Of a stretch of 64,000 nucleotides of DNA, positions 22,160-33,515 are shown piece by piece. Position numbers and translations under genes: made by a program. This DNA comes from Lucinisca nassula. Lineage: Eukaryota > Mollusca > Bivalvia > Lucinida > Lucinidae. The notes under the pieces were generated by a model. It searched no databases. It saw nothing but the letters and a program-made list of their open reading frames with translations, and was not told where the DNA came from. Position 1 is the stretch's first letter, and each line of letters starts with the position of its first letter. The DNA is taken from contig OY757011.1 of the NCBI GenBank assembly GCA_963580285.1, positions 96,021,650 to 96,085,649 of the forward strand, in the 5' to 3' direction.

Positions 22160-23345
22160 CTCTCTGAGGTTCACTGATGAGGCCTAATTGGCCGAAACTA
22201 GCTAGTCTGGCCTAGAAAACATATACACTCCACAGTTGTCAGTCCTGTGGTGTATTCCTTGCTTCCAAAGGATAACCCTTTTATAGAACATATTTAACTT
22301 CACTACAGCTGGTGTGTGGGAATGTGTGGCGGCAGTCAAACGTCTCCCTGCCCTACATCATAGTGTAGATTATATTTTCTTGTCCTTTGGGATCATTGAT
22401 TCCATTGTGGAATTTTGAAAATATCTGAGGGTCACTGATGAGGCCTAATTGGCCAAAACTAGCTAGTCTGGCCCAGAAAACATATACACTCCATATTTTT
22501 CAGTTCTGTGGTGTATTCCTTGCTTCCAAAGGATAACCCTTTTATAGAGCATATTTAACTTCACTACAGCTGGTGTGTGGGAATATGTGGCGGCGGTTAA
22601 ACGTCTCCCTGCCCTACATGATAGTGTAGATTATATTTTCATGTCCTTTGGGATCATTGATTCCATTGTTGAATTTTGAAAATATCTGAGGGTCACTGAT
22701 GAAGCCTAATTGGCCGAAACTAGCTAGTCTGGCCCAGAAAACATATACACTCCATATTTTTCAGTTCTGTGGTGTATTCCTTGCTTCCAAAGGATAACCC
22801 TTTTATAGAACATATTTAACTTCACTACAGCTGGTGTGTGGGAATGTATGGCGGCGGTAAAACGTCTCCCTGTCCTACATCATAGTGTAGATTATATTTT
22901 CTTGTCCTTTGGGATCATTGATTCCATTGTGGAATTTTGAAAATATCTGAGGGTCACTGATGAGGCCTAATTGGCCGAAACTAGCTAGTCTGGCCCAGAA
23001 AACATATACACTCCATATTTTTCAGTTCTGTGGTGTATTCCTTGCTTCGCAAAGGATAACCCTTTTATAGAACATATTTAACTTCACAACAGCTGGTGTG
23101 TGTGAATGTGTGGCGGCGGTAAACCGTCTCCCTGCCCTACATCACAGTGTAGATTATATTTCCTTGTCCTTTGGGATCATTGATTCCATTGTGGAATTTT
23201 AAAAATATCTGAGGGTCACTGATGAGGCCTAATTGGCCGAAACTAGCTAGTCTGGCCAAGAAAACATATACACTCCATATTTTTCAGTTCTGTGGTGTAT
23301 TCCTTGCTTCCAAAGGATAATCCTTTAATAGAACGTATTTAAACT
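22160..23345 (+). repeat. SAT-261 satellite array, about 4.5 units
   Basis: A 260-262 bp monomer is repeated head to tail. TGTGGTGTATTCCTTGCTTC recurs at about 22246, 22507, 22768, 23028 and 23290. Each unit includes GATGAGGCCTAATTGGCC, ACTAGCTAGTCTGGCC, TTCACTACAGCTGGTGTGTG and ATAGTGTAGATTATATTTTC. The units are much alike, indicating recent amplification or homogenisation. Single or paired units occur inside other elements at 3.1, 33.5 and 60.5 kb. Confidence 0.9.
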
Positions 23346-23404
23346 GCCTCTTTTATACTCACATTACTTTTTTGAAACTTTTTTTTTACATGAGGCTCTT
23401 ACAT

Positions 23405-23760
23405 GAGTGCTCATGTGTTATTGAATTTATAAAACGAGTTGAGGAAAAAGGATAAACTGCGAGGCTCTGCCGAGCATTTTATCCCTTTTCCTCAACGAGT
23501 TTAATAAATTCAATAATACATGAGCACGAATGCAAGATTCTATTTATCACATGACATTTATAACGCATTTTATTCATGTTTGTTTACAAAAATGTCAATA
23601 TTCCGCCATTAGTAAACACGACATCGTTAAGCACGTCGTACATGAAATGTTACGGGACGTATCTACCTAATTTGCATATTTAATCCACAAGTGATTATCG
23701 AAAATATTACATGGCGTTATTACACTCTCAGACGCGACGTCATATGATAAATATGAAATA
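23405..23760. mobile_element. Palindrome-containing MITE-like repeat
   Basis: Arms GTGCTCATGTGTTATTGAAT and ATTCAATAATACATGAGCAC (23410-23526) enclose AACGAGTTGAGG / CCTCAACGAGTTT and a GC-rich loop. The following part (TGTCAATATTCCGCCATTAG, TTTGCATATTTAATCCAC) recurs at 35130-35260. Confidence 0.65.
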
Positions 23761-24043
23761 GCTTGTTTTTAAAGTTATCAGGAACTGTACAATCACTTAT
23801 TTTAATTATTGCAAGTGATCTCAACTGAAATGCTCAATCAGTTTTCTCCTTCTTTCAATCACAAATCTCAAATTCAATTTTTAAATAATTTATTAAAATT
23901 ATTTAAATTCCAATTTTTGTATTTGCAAGTGGCTAAAGAACCGTGCAGAACTTCCTGATCTACGGAAAGAGCATGTAAATCACTTACCTCATTTGGTCTT
24001 AATGAAATTGTGAATTAAACAAGATGTGTTTGTGAAACACTGA

Positions 24044-24330
24044 TGCCCCCGGACAGCGCCAATGTTAATGTTTTAAAATTTTTTGAAAAAATAGGTCAAA
24101 GGTCAAGTTCAAGGTCACGAGATCAAAAATTATGGTACCACTGGAAAGGTCTTGTGATAAGGTATACACATGTGAAATATGAAAGCTCTATCTATTACCA
24201 TTCAAAAGTTATGCCCAATGTTAAAGTTTTTGCAGACGGACAAACGGACAAACGGACAAACAGACAAACGGACAAACAGACGGACAGACCAAAAACTATA
24301 TGCCCCCGAATCTCTTAGATTCCGGGGGCA
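24044..24330 (+). mobile_element. TGCCCCC-ended MITE with internal minisatellite
   Basis: Termini are TGCCCCCGGACAGC and GATTCCGGGGGCA. The right end itself folds as a hairpin (TGCCCCCGAATCT / AGATTCCGGGGGCA, 24301-24330). An 8-bp ACGGACAA-type minisatellite occupies about 24235-24290. GGTCAAAGGTCAAG near 24095 resembles a nuclear-receptor half-site repeat but belongs to the element. Confidence 0.75.
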
Positions 24331-25505
24331 TAAAAATTGATTTATATATGTTTAAAAATTATTTTAATTTATATCATAGTTTGAATGTCACAATCGAATT
24401 TCTCATTTCTATACCAAATTGTAAAACAGATACACAGTCATAGAAGGACCTGCGCAGAATGTATAAGGTAACTGCAAAATGGAAAATAGTTAAACTTGTT
24501 TTAACAAAGTATGAAAGCACTATGACATCACAGAATATTGCATTTTTAGTTTAAATCAAAGAACATTCAAGGGAGGTTACTCTTTGAGAACAGTAGATAT
24601 GTATCAAATATAATTAAGGCGTAACTATACCAAATTTAGTGACACAGAGGCCTTTCTGATATTTAATCTTCATCAGTGTGTCTCAACCCCAAAGACTTGA
24701 AACCGAAACGGATGACGAACAAGACCCGGCAAACACAGCACATCCCCCTCCGAGCACACACCGACCGACATAGCTCATGAGACAGGTCAACTGGAGGCAT
24801 CAGGCAAGAGACGCCCACCTGCGGACTTACAGGCGTCCCCCGCCGAGCCAACATCAGCAAACATGGCCCACACTCCATGGAAGTCCCGGGCATCAGGAAG
24901 GAGATGTCCAAATAAATGAGCATAACTTTAGAACAAATGAGATTTTTTTTTTCGATTGATTTCAATAGAAATACATGTATTGTGTCTGCTCCCACCCTGC
25001 CTAATTACTCAGAATTTAATTCTTTCTTTACCATTGCACTTTAATTTTAATGGCTTACCTTGCATGGACTTGTGATCGCCAGCATTCAGCCGTACCTTCA
25101 ATGCATGCAGGTACCAAATAAGTGCTCAGGGAATTCTGTGAACGGCAATACATCGGTCAATACTATAACAGTTGAAGTCGCATCGTGAAAAGACAGTGAC
25201 AAATTTGTTGTCTTATATACATAAACCATAAACTTTACATAAACATACTCTAACATTAAGCACTTGCTTCAAGTGCATGAAAAATGTACACCAGTTTCCA
25301 AACGCGTCTATTTAGACCTCAATGGTGACACTCGCATTAATTTTGAATATCCTAGAATGGATTTGTCGCCACCTAATGGCATGCTTTAGTATAGTATGAT
25401 TTAACACCGCTAGACGACAAAGATATCAGCTGTCTTGCAGATAAATCGATTATAGAAGAGCTGAGGCCACTATTTAAAGTATCCTTAGTTTTAAGTATTG
25501 TATTA
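24331..25505. other. Unclassified region with a GC-rich island
   Basis: 24660-24910 is conspicuously GC-rich (CACACCGACCGACATAGCTC, GGCGTCCCCCGCCGAGCC) against an AT-rich surround. It yields a 110-codon minus-strand frame (24663-24995) rich in cysteine. Nothing identifies it, and it may be another repeat. The rest shows no family. Confidence 0.3.
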
Positions 25506-25696
25506 AAATAGAAGTGAAGGTAATGATCAGGAATCGGCACAATTAACCACAGCCCCCATCAGAGACACCAAAGGGAAAGAAGCACAAACTTGAAACAACT
25601 AGACCCTAATTGAAACATCAATAGCGGACAGCCAACAGGACAGTTACTTTCCCACAAAATGGCTAATTGGCCATCCAAAACAAAATAATATAAGCG

Positions 25697-25755
<59 letters not shown>

Positions 25756-25796
25756 CAAACCTTAACAAAATAAACCGCGACAGAAGAACCGCTTTC
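25506..25796 (-). mobile_element. PLE-RT 3' UTR copy with expanded CA microsatellite
   Basis: Starts at the terminus AAATAGAAGTGAAGGTAATG and runs to AACCGCTTTCC. A (CA)26 tract at 25699-25750 has replaced the ACACAAACAC-like stretch seen in other copies. Confidence 0.8.
25699..25750 (+). repeat. CA microsatellite
   Basis: About 26 uninterrupted AC units inside a PLE-RT UTR. The minus-strand poly-valine/cysteine ORF through it is an artefact. Confidence 0.95.
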
Positions 25797-25826
25797 CACT
25801 TGTGACGTTTTAATTATGATGAAGTT

Positions 25827-27234
25827 GTTTGTGTCTCTTTCCCTTTAGTGTCTTGGATGGGAGGTGTGAGGTACGAGGGACGTTCATTTAATGTTGCTCT
25901 GGGGGTTCTACAGGGCTCTATTACTCCAATTCACATTTCATTTACTTTAACCCTTCAAAGTGTTCTCCATTGAAGGTAACACACTTTTGAAGTATCGAAT
26001 TCCATTATGTGAAGGTAGAGAAGTACACCATTTTAGGCATACCCTGGATACAAGGGAATTTCACTATCAAGTGCTCATCGGGATTCATAACGACGACCAC
26101 AAAGGGTTTTCTTTAGTCAAGGATCCAGACAAAAACGTCGCAGGGAACAAGGTCTGGCGAATGAGATGGGTAAGAGAGCTAAATGGTATTTTCCTCTTTC
26201 AAGAAATCTTTGACAAGAGCACACTTATGAGCAGTTGCGTTGTCTTGGATAAGACACAGTCCTCTTAAACCGGTTGCAGGTCTTCTTCTTTCATAGTGTG
26301 CCTTTGCTTTTGACAACACATCATTCTTATAAAATTTACTTGTGGCTGTCTTGTCATTTGGTGTGGGAATTTGAACAATGGGTCCATCTCAATTTAAAAA
26401 TACCGCATACAAAGCTTCTGTCGCGCTTTTAATTCGTTTTTCAATAACCGACCTTGCTTAGTCTTTTCGCAGCCACTGCTTGTAAGTCATGCGTTTTTTC
26501 GACTCAGATTGCACCACCTGTAAACAGCTCAGAAATGCTACGTGTGCCATTTTTAATACATTTTCTAAAGACTTTTCCTCACTTTTACACGGGTAGTCTT
26601 TTGTTCTTTGGTCAAGCTATGCCTGGCCAATCGTGCTCGAACTTTTCTAGTTTTAAACTCTTGAGTAAATTCTTATGAACTGCTCCCGATGAAACACTAT
26701 CAGCAATTTCTTTCACCGTGAACATTGAATCTTGTTTGACCATATCTGCCACAGCAGCAACATTAGCCCTTGCAACAGCTTTTCTTTGATGGTCTGGACG
26801 GGGCTTATCTATTAAGTCAAATCATTGTATACACTTCTGTTTACTACCTTTAAATTGTTCTGTTTCATGCCACCAGAAAATTGACGTTTGAAGACATCGG
26901 ATGTCCCGTGTATTCGACATAGTTCACTATATATCTCTCTGTGAAACCGAAACATTCAGACATACGCGATGTTAATCTAGGCCCTTATTTTATTATTTTT
27001 TTTTTTCATTAGTAAGGGTTGACTGACCCAACTTTAACTTTCAATAACTTTGAAAGATTGAGGCGAATTAAACTGAAATTGCATCCTGTTATAAAAAATC
27101 CCCCCTCCCCCGTGAAATCAACGCAGTTTTCACTTGTTCCTTTTAGCCACGCGGTATGGTGGCTCGTTAGTGGCACAACTGAATAAACGCCATTACATGT
27201 ACTGATTCCTGAACATTGCCTTCACTTCTGTTTT
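25827..27234 (+). mobile_element. PLE-RT 3' terminus split by a mariner
   Basis: GTTTGTGTCTCTTTCCCTTT to GGGAGGTGTGAGG (25827-25871) is the penultimate part of the UTR. The final part (CTGATTCCTGAACATTGCCT to TTCACTTCTGTTTT) appears at 27202-27234. The mariner remnant lies between them. Confidence 0.6.
25872..27100 (-). pseudogene. Mariner-like transposase remnant (DD34D)
   Basis: Plus-strand edge TACGAGGGACGTTCATTTAA is a mariner-type terminus after TA. On the minus strand the N-terminal helix-turn-helix region reads RKAVARANVAAVADMVKQ and VKEIADSVSSGAVHKNLLK (about 26800-26660). The catalytic block is LIQDNATAHK (D codon at 26242-26244) followed by HSPDLVPCD (D at 26137-26139), exactly 34 residues apart. 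A stop lies between them (26179-26181), with further frameshifts before and after. This is a dead copy of the mariner DD34D superfamily. The far terminus was not found. Confidence 0.75.
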
Positions 27235-27467
27235 ATATTTGATTTTTCGATAGTATTGTTGAAAAAAATGTGACTAATGTTGTTTGGTATTGCAAAAGCT
27301 TCTCAATTGTTTGTTTTCGACAACATCATCAAAAAAAAAAAAAAACAAAAAAAAAACAGTATACTCGCCTTAGTAAATGTTCACATTTGGTAATTGTTAA
27401 CTATTAACTTTGGCAGCTTTGTACGCCTAGTCCAAGAGTTTATTACGATAACGCATACATGTGCTAT
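27235..27467. other. Spacer with A-rich runs
   Basis: Contains an A-rich run at about 27330-27358 and no identifiable feature. Confidence 0.3.
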
Positions 27468-27607
27468 CATCACATTAACCAGTCCGTGAAATGAACACGC
27501 CTCTAAACCCCACTTTATATAAAGGACACTGGGTTTAAGGCGATATACATTTTTTTCTTATTTCTGCCCCAAGATATAGGTCGGGGTACTCGTTAGAACC
27601 GCCTCCC
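27468..27607 (+). mobile_element. PAL-MITE type B, left half
   Basis: CATCACATTAACCAGTCCGTG, CCCCACTTTATATAAAGGAC and GTACTCGTTAGAACCGCCTC are present. The right half is replaced by an RT-like fragment from about 27608. Confidence 0.75.
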
Positions 27608-27740
27608 TCTCAAGAAGCGTAGCAGTCAACAATTCACCACGAATGCCGAAGTCAGACACGCGACCAGACACGCCGACAAATTGAACCAATTGCGACACGT
27701 CGCCGCACGAGTCAAACCAAGGACACAACGGTACACTTAG
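27608..27740 (-). pseudogene. Diverged PLE-RT-like C-terminal fragment
   Basis: The minus-strand frame contains GDVSQLVQFVGVSGRVSDFG and IRGELLTATLLE. These align with the YGVYISQLIRFARVCSHVTDF and TRNKLLTAKLL region of PLE-RT. It is more GC-rich and more diverged than other copies, so it may be a different subfamily or an old relic. Confidence 0.45.
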
Positions 27741-28210
27741 AGTAAATGATGCAGGAATGACCATGATTTTTCCTAACACATAATTACGATCACCGTGTTT
27801 GCTGTGCAATTTCTTAGCATATGTATCATACTTATAAGCGTGCGCCCGTGAAAGTTTGCGAATTTGTGTGTTTCTGCCATACTATATAAATTGTCAGAAA
27901 GAAATGAAACAAACACAAGTAAATATTATCGAGTGCTGAGTTGCACTCGATATTAGAAATACAACAAGTATCAAATTAAGGACCAGTGGTGTCAGACAGT
28001 ATCGAACAATATTCATTTATCATTTCGAATATGACACTCTATAAACCTATATCGTACTAAAATAACTTGTGCGAACTGATATCAAAACAAGTAATAACTA
28101 ATTTAATCTTCTTCAAGTGCATGTTTAACTTTTTTCTTACCAATGTTGTTCATACGCAAACGATACCAGCCATTGCGAAATTCAACTTGCCCCTTATGGA
28201 ACATACTTTA
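27741..28210. other. Unclassified spacer
   Basis: AT-rich, no recognisable feature. Confidence 0.3.
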
Positions 28211-28330
28211 TGGAAAGGGCGGCAGGGCTTGATATGCCATTTCATCTCAACGTCGGGTAAAAGTCCAATGAAATTGGAAGCGACGTCTTCAAAATGACTT
28301 ATGCAGTGATGACGGAAATGAACAAAAACA
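28211..28330 (-). mobile_element. SINE-G, old fragment
   Basis: GGCAGGGCTTGATATGCCAT, CTCAACGTCGGGTAAAAGTC and CGACGTCTTCAAAATGAC match SINE-G with many substitutions. Confidence 0.65.
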
Positions 28331-28476
28331 CACTTTCTGGAAAATCAAATTTGAATTATGTTAGTGTCGCAAATATTCGCCATTCATTCATCGTCTACCT
28401 GTTATACATATCCATTCTGCTTTGTGTCCATGTAGATAACATGATATGTAGCGAATATGTCTTACTGACATAGCTT

Positions 28477-28698
28477 TTAAGGGGAATAGAAACACCTGTC
28501 ACAGTGTCCCATTATTTTTCAAAGAGAGACAACTTTTGGGACTTCCTGTTCGCTTTTCTATAAGCCCTGCCCACTGAAAAAGGGGTCAACTCTTATGGAA
28601 GCAAATTCTTGCCTTAAAGATTAGACCCCTATTGCCATGGGAGACAAAAATACTTTTGCATGAGTTGCCTCCCTTGAAGGTGTATCCATTCCTCTTAA
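28477..28698. mobile_element. TTAA-3 MITE
   Basis: Terminal repeats TTAAGGGGAATAGAAACACC and GGTGTATCCATTCCTCTTAA. Subterminal arms also mirror (AGAGACAACTTTTGGGACTT near the left, TTGCCTCCCTTGAAGG near the right). A second copy is at 51903-52151. TTAA flanks suggest piggyBac-type mobilisation. Confidence 0.75.
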
Positions 28699-29233
28699 AT
28701 GCCTCTTGTGGACAGATATATATTTAACTTTGTGACTAAAGTACTACATCTTTTAAGTTAGCATATTTTATTGCTTCTCTTCAAAGTCAGGGCACAGCAC
28801 AATGTACATGTTGGTAAGTTCGATACATAACTTCCCATTTAAAAACGCCAATGGTACTGAGTCCACTATGTTTCTTACGCACCCTTATAATATCCGTCAA
28901 ATGATCTTTCAATATTGCATCCAAAATAATCAGAACCAATATTGTTTTTCACAAAGTGTCTATGGAAAAAAGTTTTAATTGCGGACAATGAAAAAGTGGC
29001 ATGCAAATCCTTTTCTCTTACTGAACTGCAAGAAAAATACACAGCTCTATTAATAGATCATGTAAGCAACTCGTGTTAGAATTAATGTGTAATAGTTTAA
29101 AAGAATAATTTTAGTGACTTTAAAGAGTTAGGTCAATCAAAAGCTCGAGTCAAAAAAATACTTGAGGAACTGATCGAATCAGAACCCAAACTGCCTATCA
29201 GAAACATCAAAGGGAGAGACGGATAAACGCATC
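28699..29233. other. Unclassified spacer
   Basis: No feature recognised. Confidence 0.3.
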
Positions 29234-29456
29234 TTAGCCCATTTAGTACCAGAAACCCCAAAACGGGTACCCTGGCAAACCGTGCAGGCCCAGATCAGAC
29301 GCCGCAGGCGTCTGATCAGGGCCTACACTGTTTGCTAAAAGTTCAGTCATTTTCCAAATACATTTTGGTGAAAACAAAACCTTACACCCCTAAATTTTGA
29401 AATGAACTCCTGCTATATAAAAGGAGGAAGATCCAATCTGGTACAAAATGGGTTAA
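29234..29456 (+). mobile_element. TTAA-1 MITE
   Basis: TTAGCCCATTTAGTACC on the left and GGTACAAAATGGGTTAA on the right. The core palindrome AGATCAGACGCCGC / GCGTCTGATCAGGGCC lies at about 29292-29325. Confidence 0.8.
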
Positions 29457-29830
29457 GAAACAACAAAATCACAAGCGACAAGCCGCATTAGGAGCTCTTT
29501 CCCAAAAAGGTGGATTCTCAGTTACTTTTACCGAATTAAATATTGTGGACATACAGAAGTGTTAAAATTAAAATATTTTAAAACTTGAACAACATCGAAC
29601 AAATCATATGAGACCGCAACAAAAGTACCACATCCGGACGGCCAGTAATGTTTACTGAGATGGGTGGTAAAAGGGTTTTACGGGGCCAAAACTTTCATAC
29701 TCAACTTGCGCCACGGTATACACAACTTGGTTTGCTTTTCAGCTCGCATGGAGGTCTCATAGTTATTCAATATGTCATCACCGGCAACAATTAAAAGCAA
29801 CGAAAGGCTATAATGTAACACGGATGAGGA
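29457..29830. other. Unclassified spacer
   Basis: No feature recognised. Confidence 0.3.
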
Positions 29831-29942
29831 CTTTTGTGGGAAAGTAATTGTCCTTTTGGCTTTCAGCTGCTGGTGTTTCCATTAGGGTCTAGTGATTTTT
29901 TGTTTGTGTTTCGTTCCCTTTGGCGTCTCTGATGGGAGACTG
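29831..29942 (+). mobile_element. PLE-RT 3' UTR fragment
   Basis: TTTTGTGGGAAAGTAATTGT through TCTGATGGGAGACTG. It is truncated at both sides. Confidence 0.7.
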
Positions 29943-29974
29943 ATTCGGCGTAAATGATACATGTAGATGGAATC

Positions 29975-30588
29975 TTATCCAGAAAACACGCATATATAAT
30001 TCTGACCTCCTTGAAACCTACTTTGATATGGTAAATGAATACCTCACTTTATATAGAGAACTGGGGTCTACAGGGGTAGTTATTATTGTTCTTCTCTCTG
30101 CTCCAAGGAAAAGCTCCTGGGTACTCGTCAGAAACGCCTCAATAAGGTGATTTTGACGAACAGCCATGTTAAGGGCATTAAGAAGTTTGTTTGTTTGATT
30201 TGAGGTTTATAGTCCCCGTCAACATTGAATGGGTCATTTTGGAGACGTTGCTTCCAATTTTATGGGAATTTTACCCGACATTGAGATGAAATGACTTCTC
30301 AAGTCCAGTCGCAAAATGAAACCAATAGGGTTTATAAGCATGGACGGTCCGACTCGCACCGCTTTGCCTGGGCAGGCTTAGTTACTCTAAGCGGTTTACC
30401 AGTACTCGTGTGCGGTCGGTTTCAGCTCTGCGTGGAAGCATCATGCAGCCCATCTACTTCCTTCAGCCCAAATGGGCGGGGGCAAGGGCATTAATAAGAA
30501 AAAACGTTACATGTTTGTACCAGAAAAAAGATCGTTTTTTTTAGATATTAAAGCGAGCACTATGCAATACGGATGTTTTATCATAATG
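29975..30588 (+). mobile_element. PAL-MITE split by SINE-G
   Basis: Left end TTATCCAGAAAACACGC with the CTACTTTGATATGG and ACTGGGGTCTACAGGGGTA arms, and a decayed core TACTCGTCAGAAACGCCTC. The right part resumes after the SINE and ends GGATGTTTTATCATAATG. Confidence 0.7.
30182..30483 (-). mobile_element. SINE-G with 11-bp target duplication
   Basis: AAGGGCATTAA occurs at 30171-30181 and 30484-30494, immediately flanking the element. Plus-strand order is tail GTTTGTTTGATTTGAGGTTT to head CAAATGGGCGGGGGC. It is inserted in a PAL-MITE. Confidence 0.85.
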
Positions 30589-30598
30589 ATGATGTAAC

Positions 30599-31376
30599 AT
30601 CACGTGCACAAGTCCTTGGTATGAATATCTCCCTAAACCCAACTTTATGCCTGATGCTCTGTCTCTGGTCGGGCTCATTTGAGTCTAACTGTTGGTTTTC
30701 TTTTGTTCCAGCATTTCAGTGGTTTCTTGCTGTCGAGTCCTCACCGTTGTCTCACCTCTGTGGTTCTTTGATTTTTGTGTTCACGGAGATGTTGCACTGA
30801 TGAGTTAGGAGGCCTTCATGCGGACTGAACAAATTATTTGTCTAAATCGCGACGGAAGTAAGGGCGAGGGTTGTGGCCACGTAAAATCGATTTAAGCCCC
30901 CCCGGTGGAAATCTTCCACTGACCGTTCCAAGGCGGCTCTTCTGTGGCGATGTATTTATGTTGTTGTTTGCTACTTACTGTATGTATCACTTGTTTCTTT
31001 TAATTTTGGATGGCCATATGGCCATTTTGTGGGAAAGTAACTGTCCTTATGGCCTTCCTTTGTTTAGGTTTCCATTATGGTCTGGTCGCTTAATGTTTGT
31101 ATTTCTTTCCCTTTGGTGTCTTTTATGGGTGGAGTAAGTTAATTGTATCAATTCCTGATCTTTGTTTTACTTCTACTTTTTATATAGAAAAACACTGGGG
31201 TTTACGGGGTATACATTTTTGTCTTATTTCTGCCCCAAGACATTGGTTGTAGGTACTCGTTAGAACCGCCTCATTGAGGCGGTTCTAACGAGCACCCACA
31301 ACCTATGTTTGCAGTAAAAATTCGAAAAGAAATACGGATTTTCATCCGAAAATTACCCATTTTGTCGCACGAGGGT
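30599..31376 (+). mobile_element. PAL-MITE type B split by PLE-RT
   Basis: Left arm CATCACGTGCACAAGTCC to AAACCCAACTTTAT, then the PLE-RT insertion, then AGAAAAACACTGGGGTTTAC and a well-kept core palindrome with central triplet ATT at about 31254-31305. The right end is weak, near 31376. Confidence 0.75.
30649..31180 (+). mobile_element. PLE-RT 3' UTR, complete to terminus
   Basis: Starts GCCTGATGCTCTGTCTCTGG and ends TTGTATCAATTCCTGATC ... TTACTTCTACTTTT. It carries no RT coding sequence. It lies inside the arm of the PAL-MITE, so it is younger than that MITE. Confidence 0.8.
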
Positions 31377-31455
31377 ATTAATTAACCGCCTCAGGCAGAC
31401 TGTGCATTGGCGGGTGTGCGCCCATTGAAGACTCGTATAACCCTGAGCATTCAGA

Positions 31456-31731
31456 ACGATAACACCCCCGTGCGAGATAGTTTCCAAAATGACTACTTTT
31501 CTGATAAAAATCCGTGCTATTTTTCTTGTTTATACTGCGAGCATAGGTTGGGTGTGCTCGTAAGAACCGCATCGTTGAGACGGTTTTAACGAGTACCCAC
31601 AACCTATGTCTATGGAGCAGAAATACGAAAAACTACATGTATGTATACCACGGTGAACCCCAGTTTCCTCTATATGAAGTGGGGTTCAGGGGGTGTTCAT
31701 TTCAAGGACTTGTTCCCGTGATGTCCGCGCA
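31456..31731 (+). mobile_element. PAL-MITE type B, complete
   Basis: CGATAACACCCCCGTGCGAG on the left, ACTTGTTCCCGTGATG on the right, and core GAACCGCATCGTTGAGACGG at about 31564-31585. Confidence 0.75.
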
Positions 31732-32417
31732 GTCTGATCGGCCGTCGCTGTCAGCAATATGCCTTTTGTGCTAAAAGTTCTTTACAAAGGCTCAGAAAGT
31801 TATATAATAACCGAGTTCGTACGCAGGTCGATTTAAGTCTTCACCGATCGCATATTTTTGGAAACCTTTTTGTCTGTCGAGGTTCATATTATTGTCGTTT
31901 AATGCCAACTCATTATGGTTTATTTCACTGAAGAGACAGTTACAATAAAAAAGGCCATTCTTTGCAATAAATTGCGCTTAACACTTCAAATTGCTAGCTC
32001 TTAAACCATCCACATCGTGGCTAGTTTTGATTCATTGGTCTGGATATATCTTGCGTCAATGGAAACGGAATCCAATTTTCTGAGTATATTATTTAAACAG
32101 AAAACGGAACTATAATCAATCAACTCACAGACCAACAGCGATGACAGATAATTTCTCTGGCAGTATTAAAAGCATATCTATCACTCCCAAGTGAGGGGAA
32201 ATAAGTGAGGTGATTGCATGTTGCGAGTTCTAGATTGACTGGGGTCATAAAATAATCAAACGAAGTTAGAAGTTATCTCACATTTTTCTTTTATGTGTTT
32301 GTCATCGCTTGCGATCACTAGCATTAGGGAAGTGCATGTAGGTAGCACTTCACTACATTTGAAATTTACAGTGATACCACGAGTCCACGACAAGATACAG
32401 AACCCATATAAACCATA
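31732..32417. other. Unclassified, apparently single-copy
   Basis: No supported gene or repeat. Confidence 0.3.
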
Positions 32418-32486
32418 ATGTTTACAATGAACAACCCTTCAAACCCCACTTTTATAGCGAAAATATAGCGACAAAGGGGTATATAC
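32418..32486 (+). mobile_element. PAL-MITE fragment
   Basis: TTCAAACCCCACTTTTATAG and CAAAGGGGTATATAC match one arm only. Confidence 0.5.
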
Positions 32487-32667
32487 TACGAGGGCAAGTC
32501 AATAAGTAACCAGCCTATCCCATGTCCAATTGACCGAGACAACCAGGATTTTCATGCCTTGTTGCAATACATGTTTAAGGCATGAGGGCAAAAGTGCACC
32601 CTTATCGTGTCATTCGCTCATAAGATATTGAAAGACAAACATGGCTAGCGATGCAAGCTTCATAGTG
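32487..32667 (+). mobile_element. Mariner-like 5' end
   Basis: TACGAGGGCAAGTCAATAAG is a mariner-type terminus directly after TA, followed by about 150 bp of leader to an ATG near 32641. It resembles the inverted terminus at 34929-34945 (ACGAGG...AGTCAATAA). It may be the 5' end of the element whose 3' half lies at 34440, separated by the PLE-RT copy. Confidence 0.5.
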
Positions 32668-33127
32668 AAGACTCCCTCTATCTTGCATGTAATGTAAGAA
32701 ATGCTTTTTTTCACTTCTGAAGAACATAAAAAATATACTTTATGGTCATGTCAGAAAGTGTTTGACGCTCTCACCTTTCTTCCTTACAATATTTACATAA
32801 GATTTGGTACCAAGTTATTTAGACAAATTGTGGGTATTCCGATGGGTAGAAATTGCGCACCCCTTGTGGCTGATCTGTTCTTGTTTTGTTATGAAAGACA
32901 CTTCATTATGTCCCTTTCCGTTGAAAACAAATCTGAAATCATTAAAGTTTTAAGCTCGACTTCTAGATATTTGGATGGTTTACTAAATATTGACAATACC
33001 TAGTCCGATGGTTTGATCAGTCAAATATATCCGCCAGAACTTCAGTTAAATAAATCAAATTCTTCTGATACCGAGGCCCCGGTTTAGGATTTACATCTAT
33101 CTATTGTATATGGATTTGTTTCTTGCG

Positions 33128-33290
33128 ACTGGGACTGTGACCATTTGAGTTTTACGTCCCACCAACGGAGACGGGACCTCGGTTTAAAGACTCATCCGAA
33201 AGTCTGGAGAAGCCCAGGGTCGATCCTGCGACCCCTGGTTTACAAGGCGAGTAGCATAACCACTACACCACGCAGGCTTCTTGTTTCCTG
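33128..33290 (-). mobile_element. tRNA-derived SINE type 2
   Basis: Read on the minus strand it opens CCTGCGTGGTGTAGTGGTTA (A-box-like) and has AGGATCGACCCTGGG (B-box-like), then a tail with GTGGGACGTAAAACTCAAAT. TTGTTTCTTGC (33117-33127) and TTGTTTCCTGC (33291-33301) flank it as a slightly decayed target duplication of RT coding sequence. Confidence 0.75.
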
Positions 33291-33515
33291 CAAAATTTAT
33301 GATAAACACGATGCTTTTAATTTTAGATTGTAAATTTTCCTTTCTTGGCTGGTGATGTTCCTCGCGCGGCATCCTATGGCGTTTATATTTCGCAATTAAT
33401 TCGATTTGCCAGAGTGTCTGGTCATGTAACTGACTTCAATACTCGTAATAAATTGGTAACTGCTAAACTTCTTAAGCAGGGTTATCGGTATCATAAACTA
33501 CGCAAATAAAAATCA

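Noticed and set aside
24663..24995. 110-codon cysteine-rich minus-strand ORF
   Set aside because: No splice sites, no domain, and located in a GC-rich block with repeat-like character.
25060..25130. Minus-strand donor-like AAG/GTAAGC with a short open frame
   Set aside because: Upstream frame is short, poor Kozak context, no acceptor; too weak to call an exon.
25960..26268. 102-codon plus-strand ORF
   Set aside because: It is the antisense shadow of the mariner transposase read on the minus strand.
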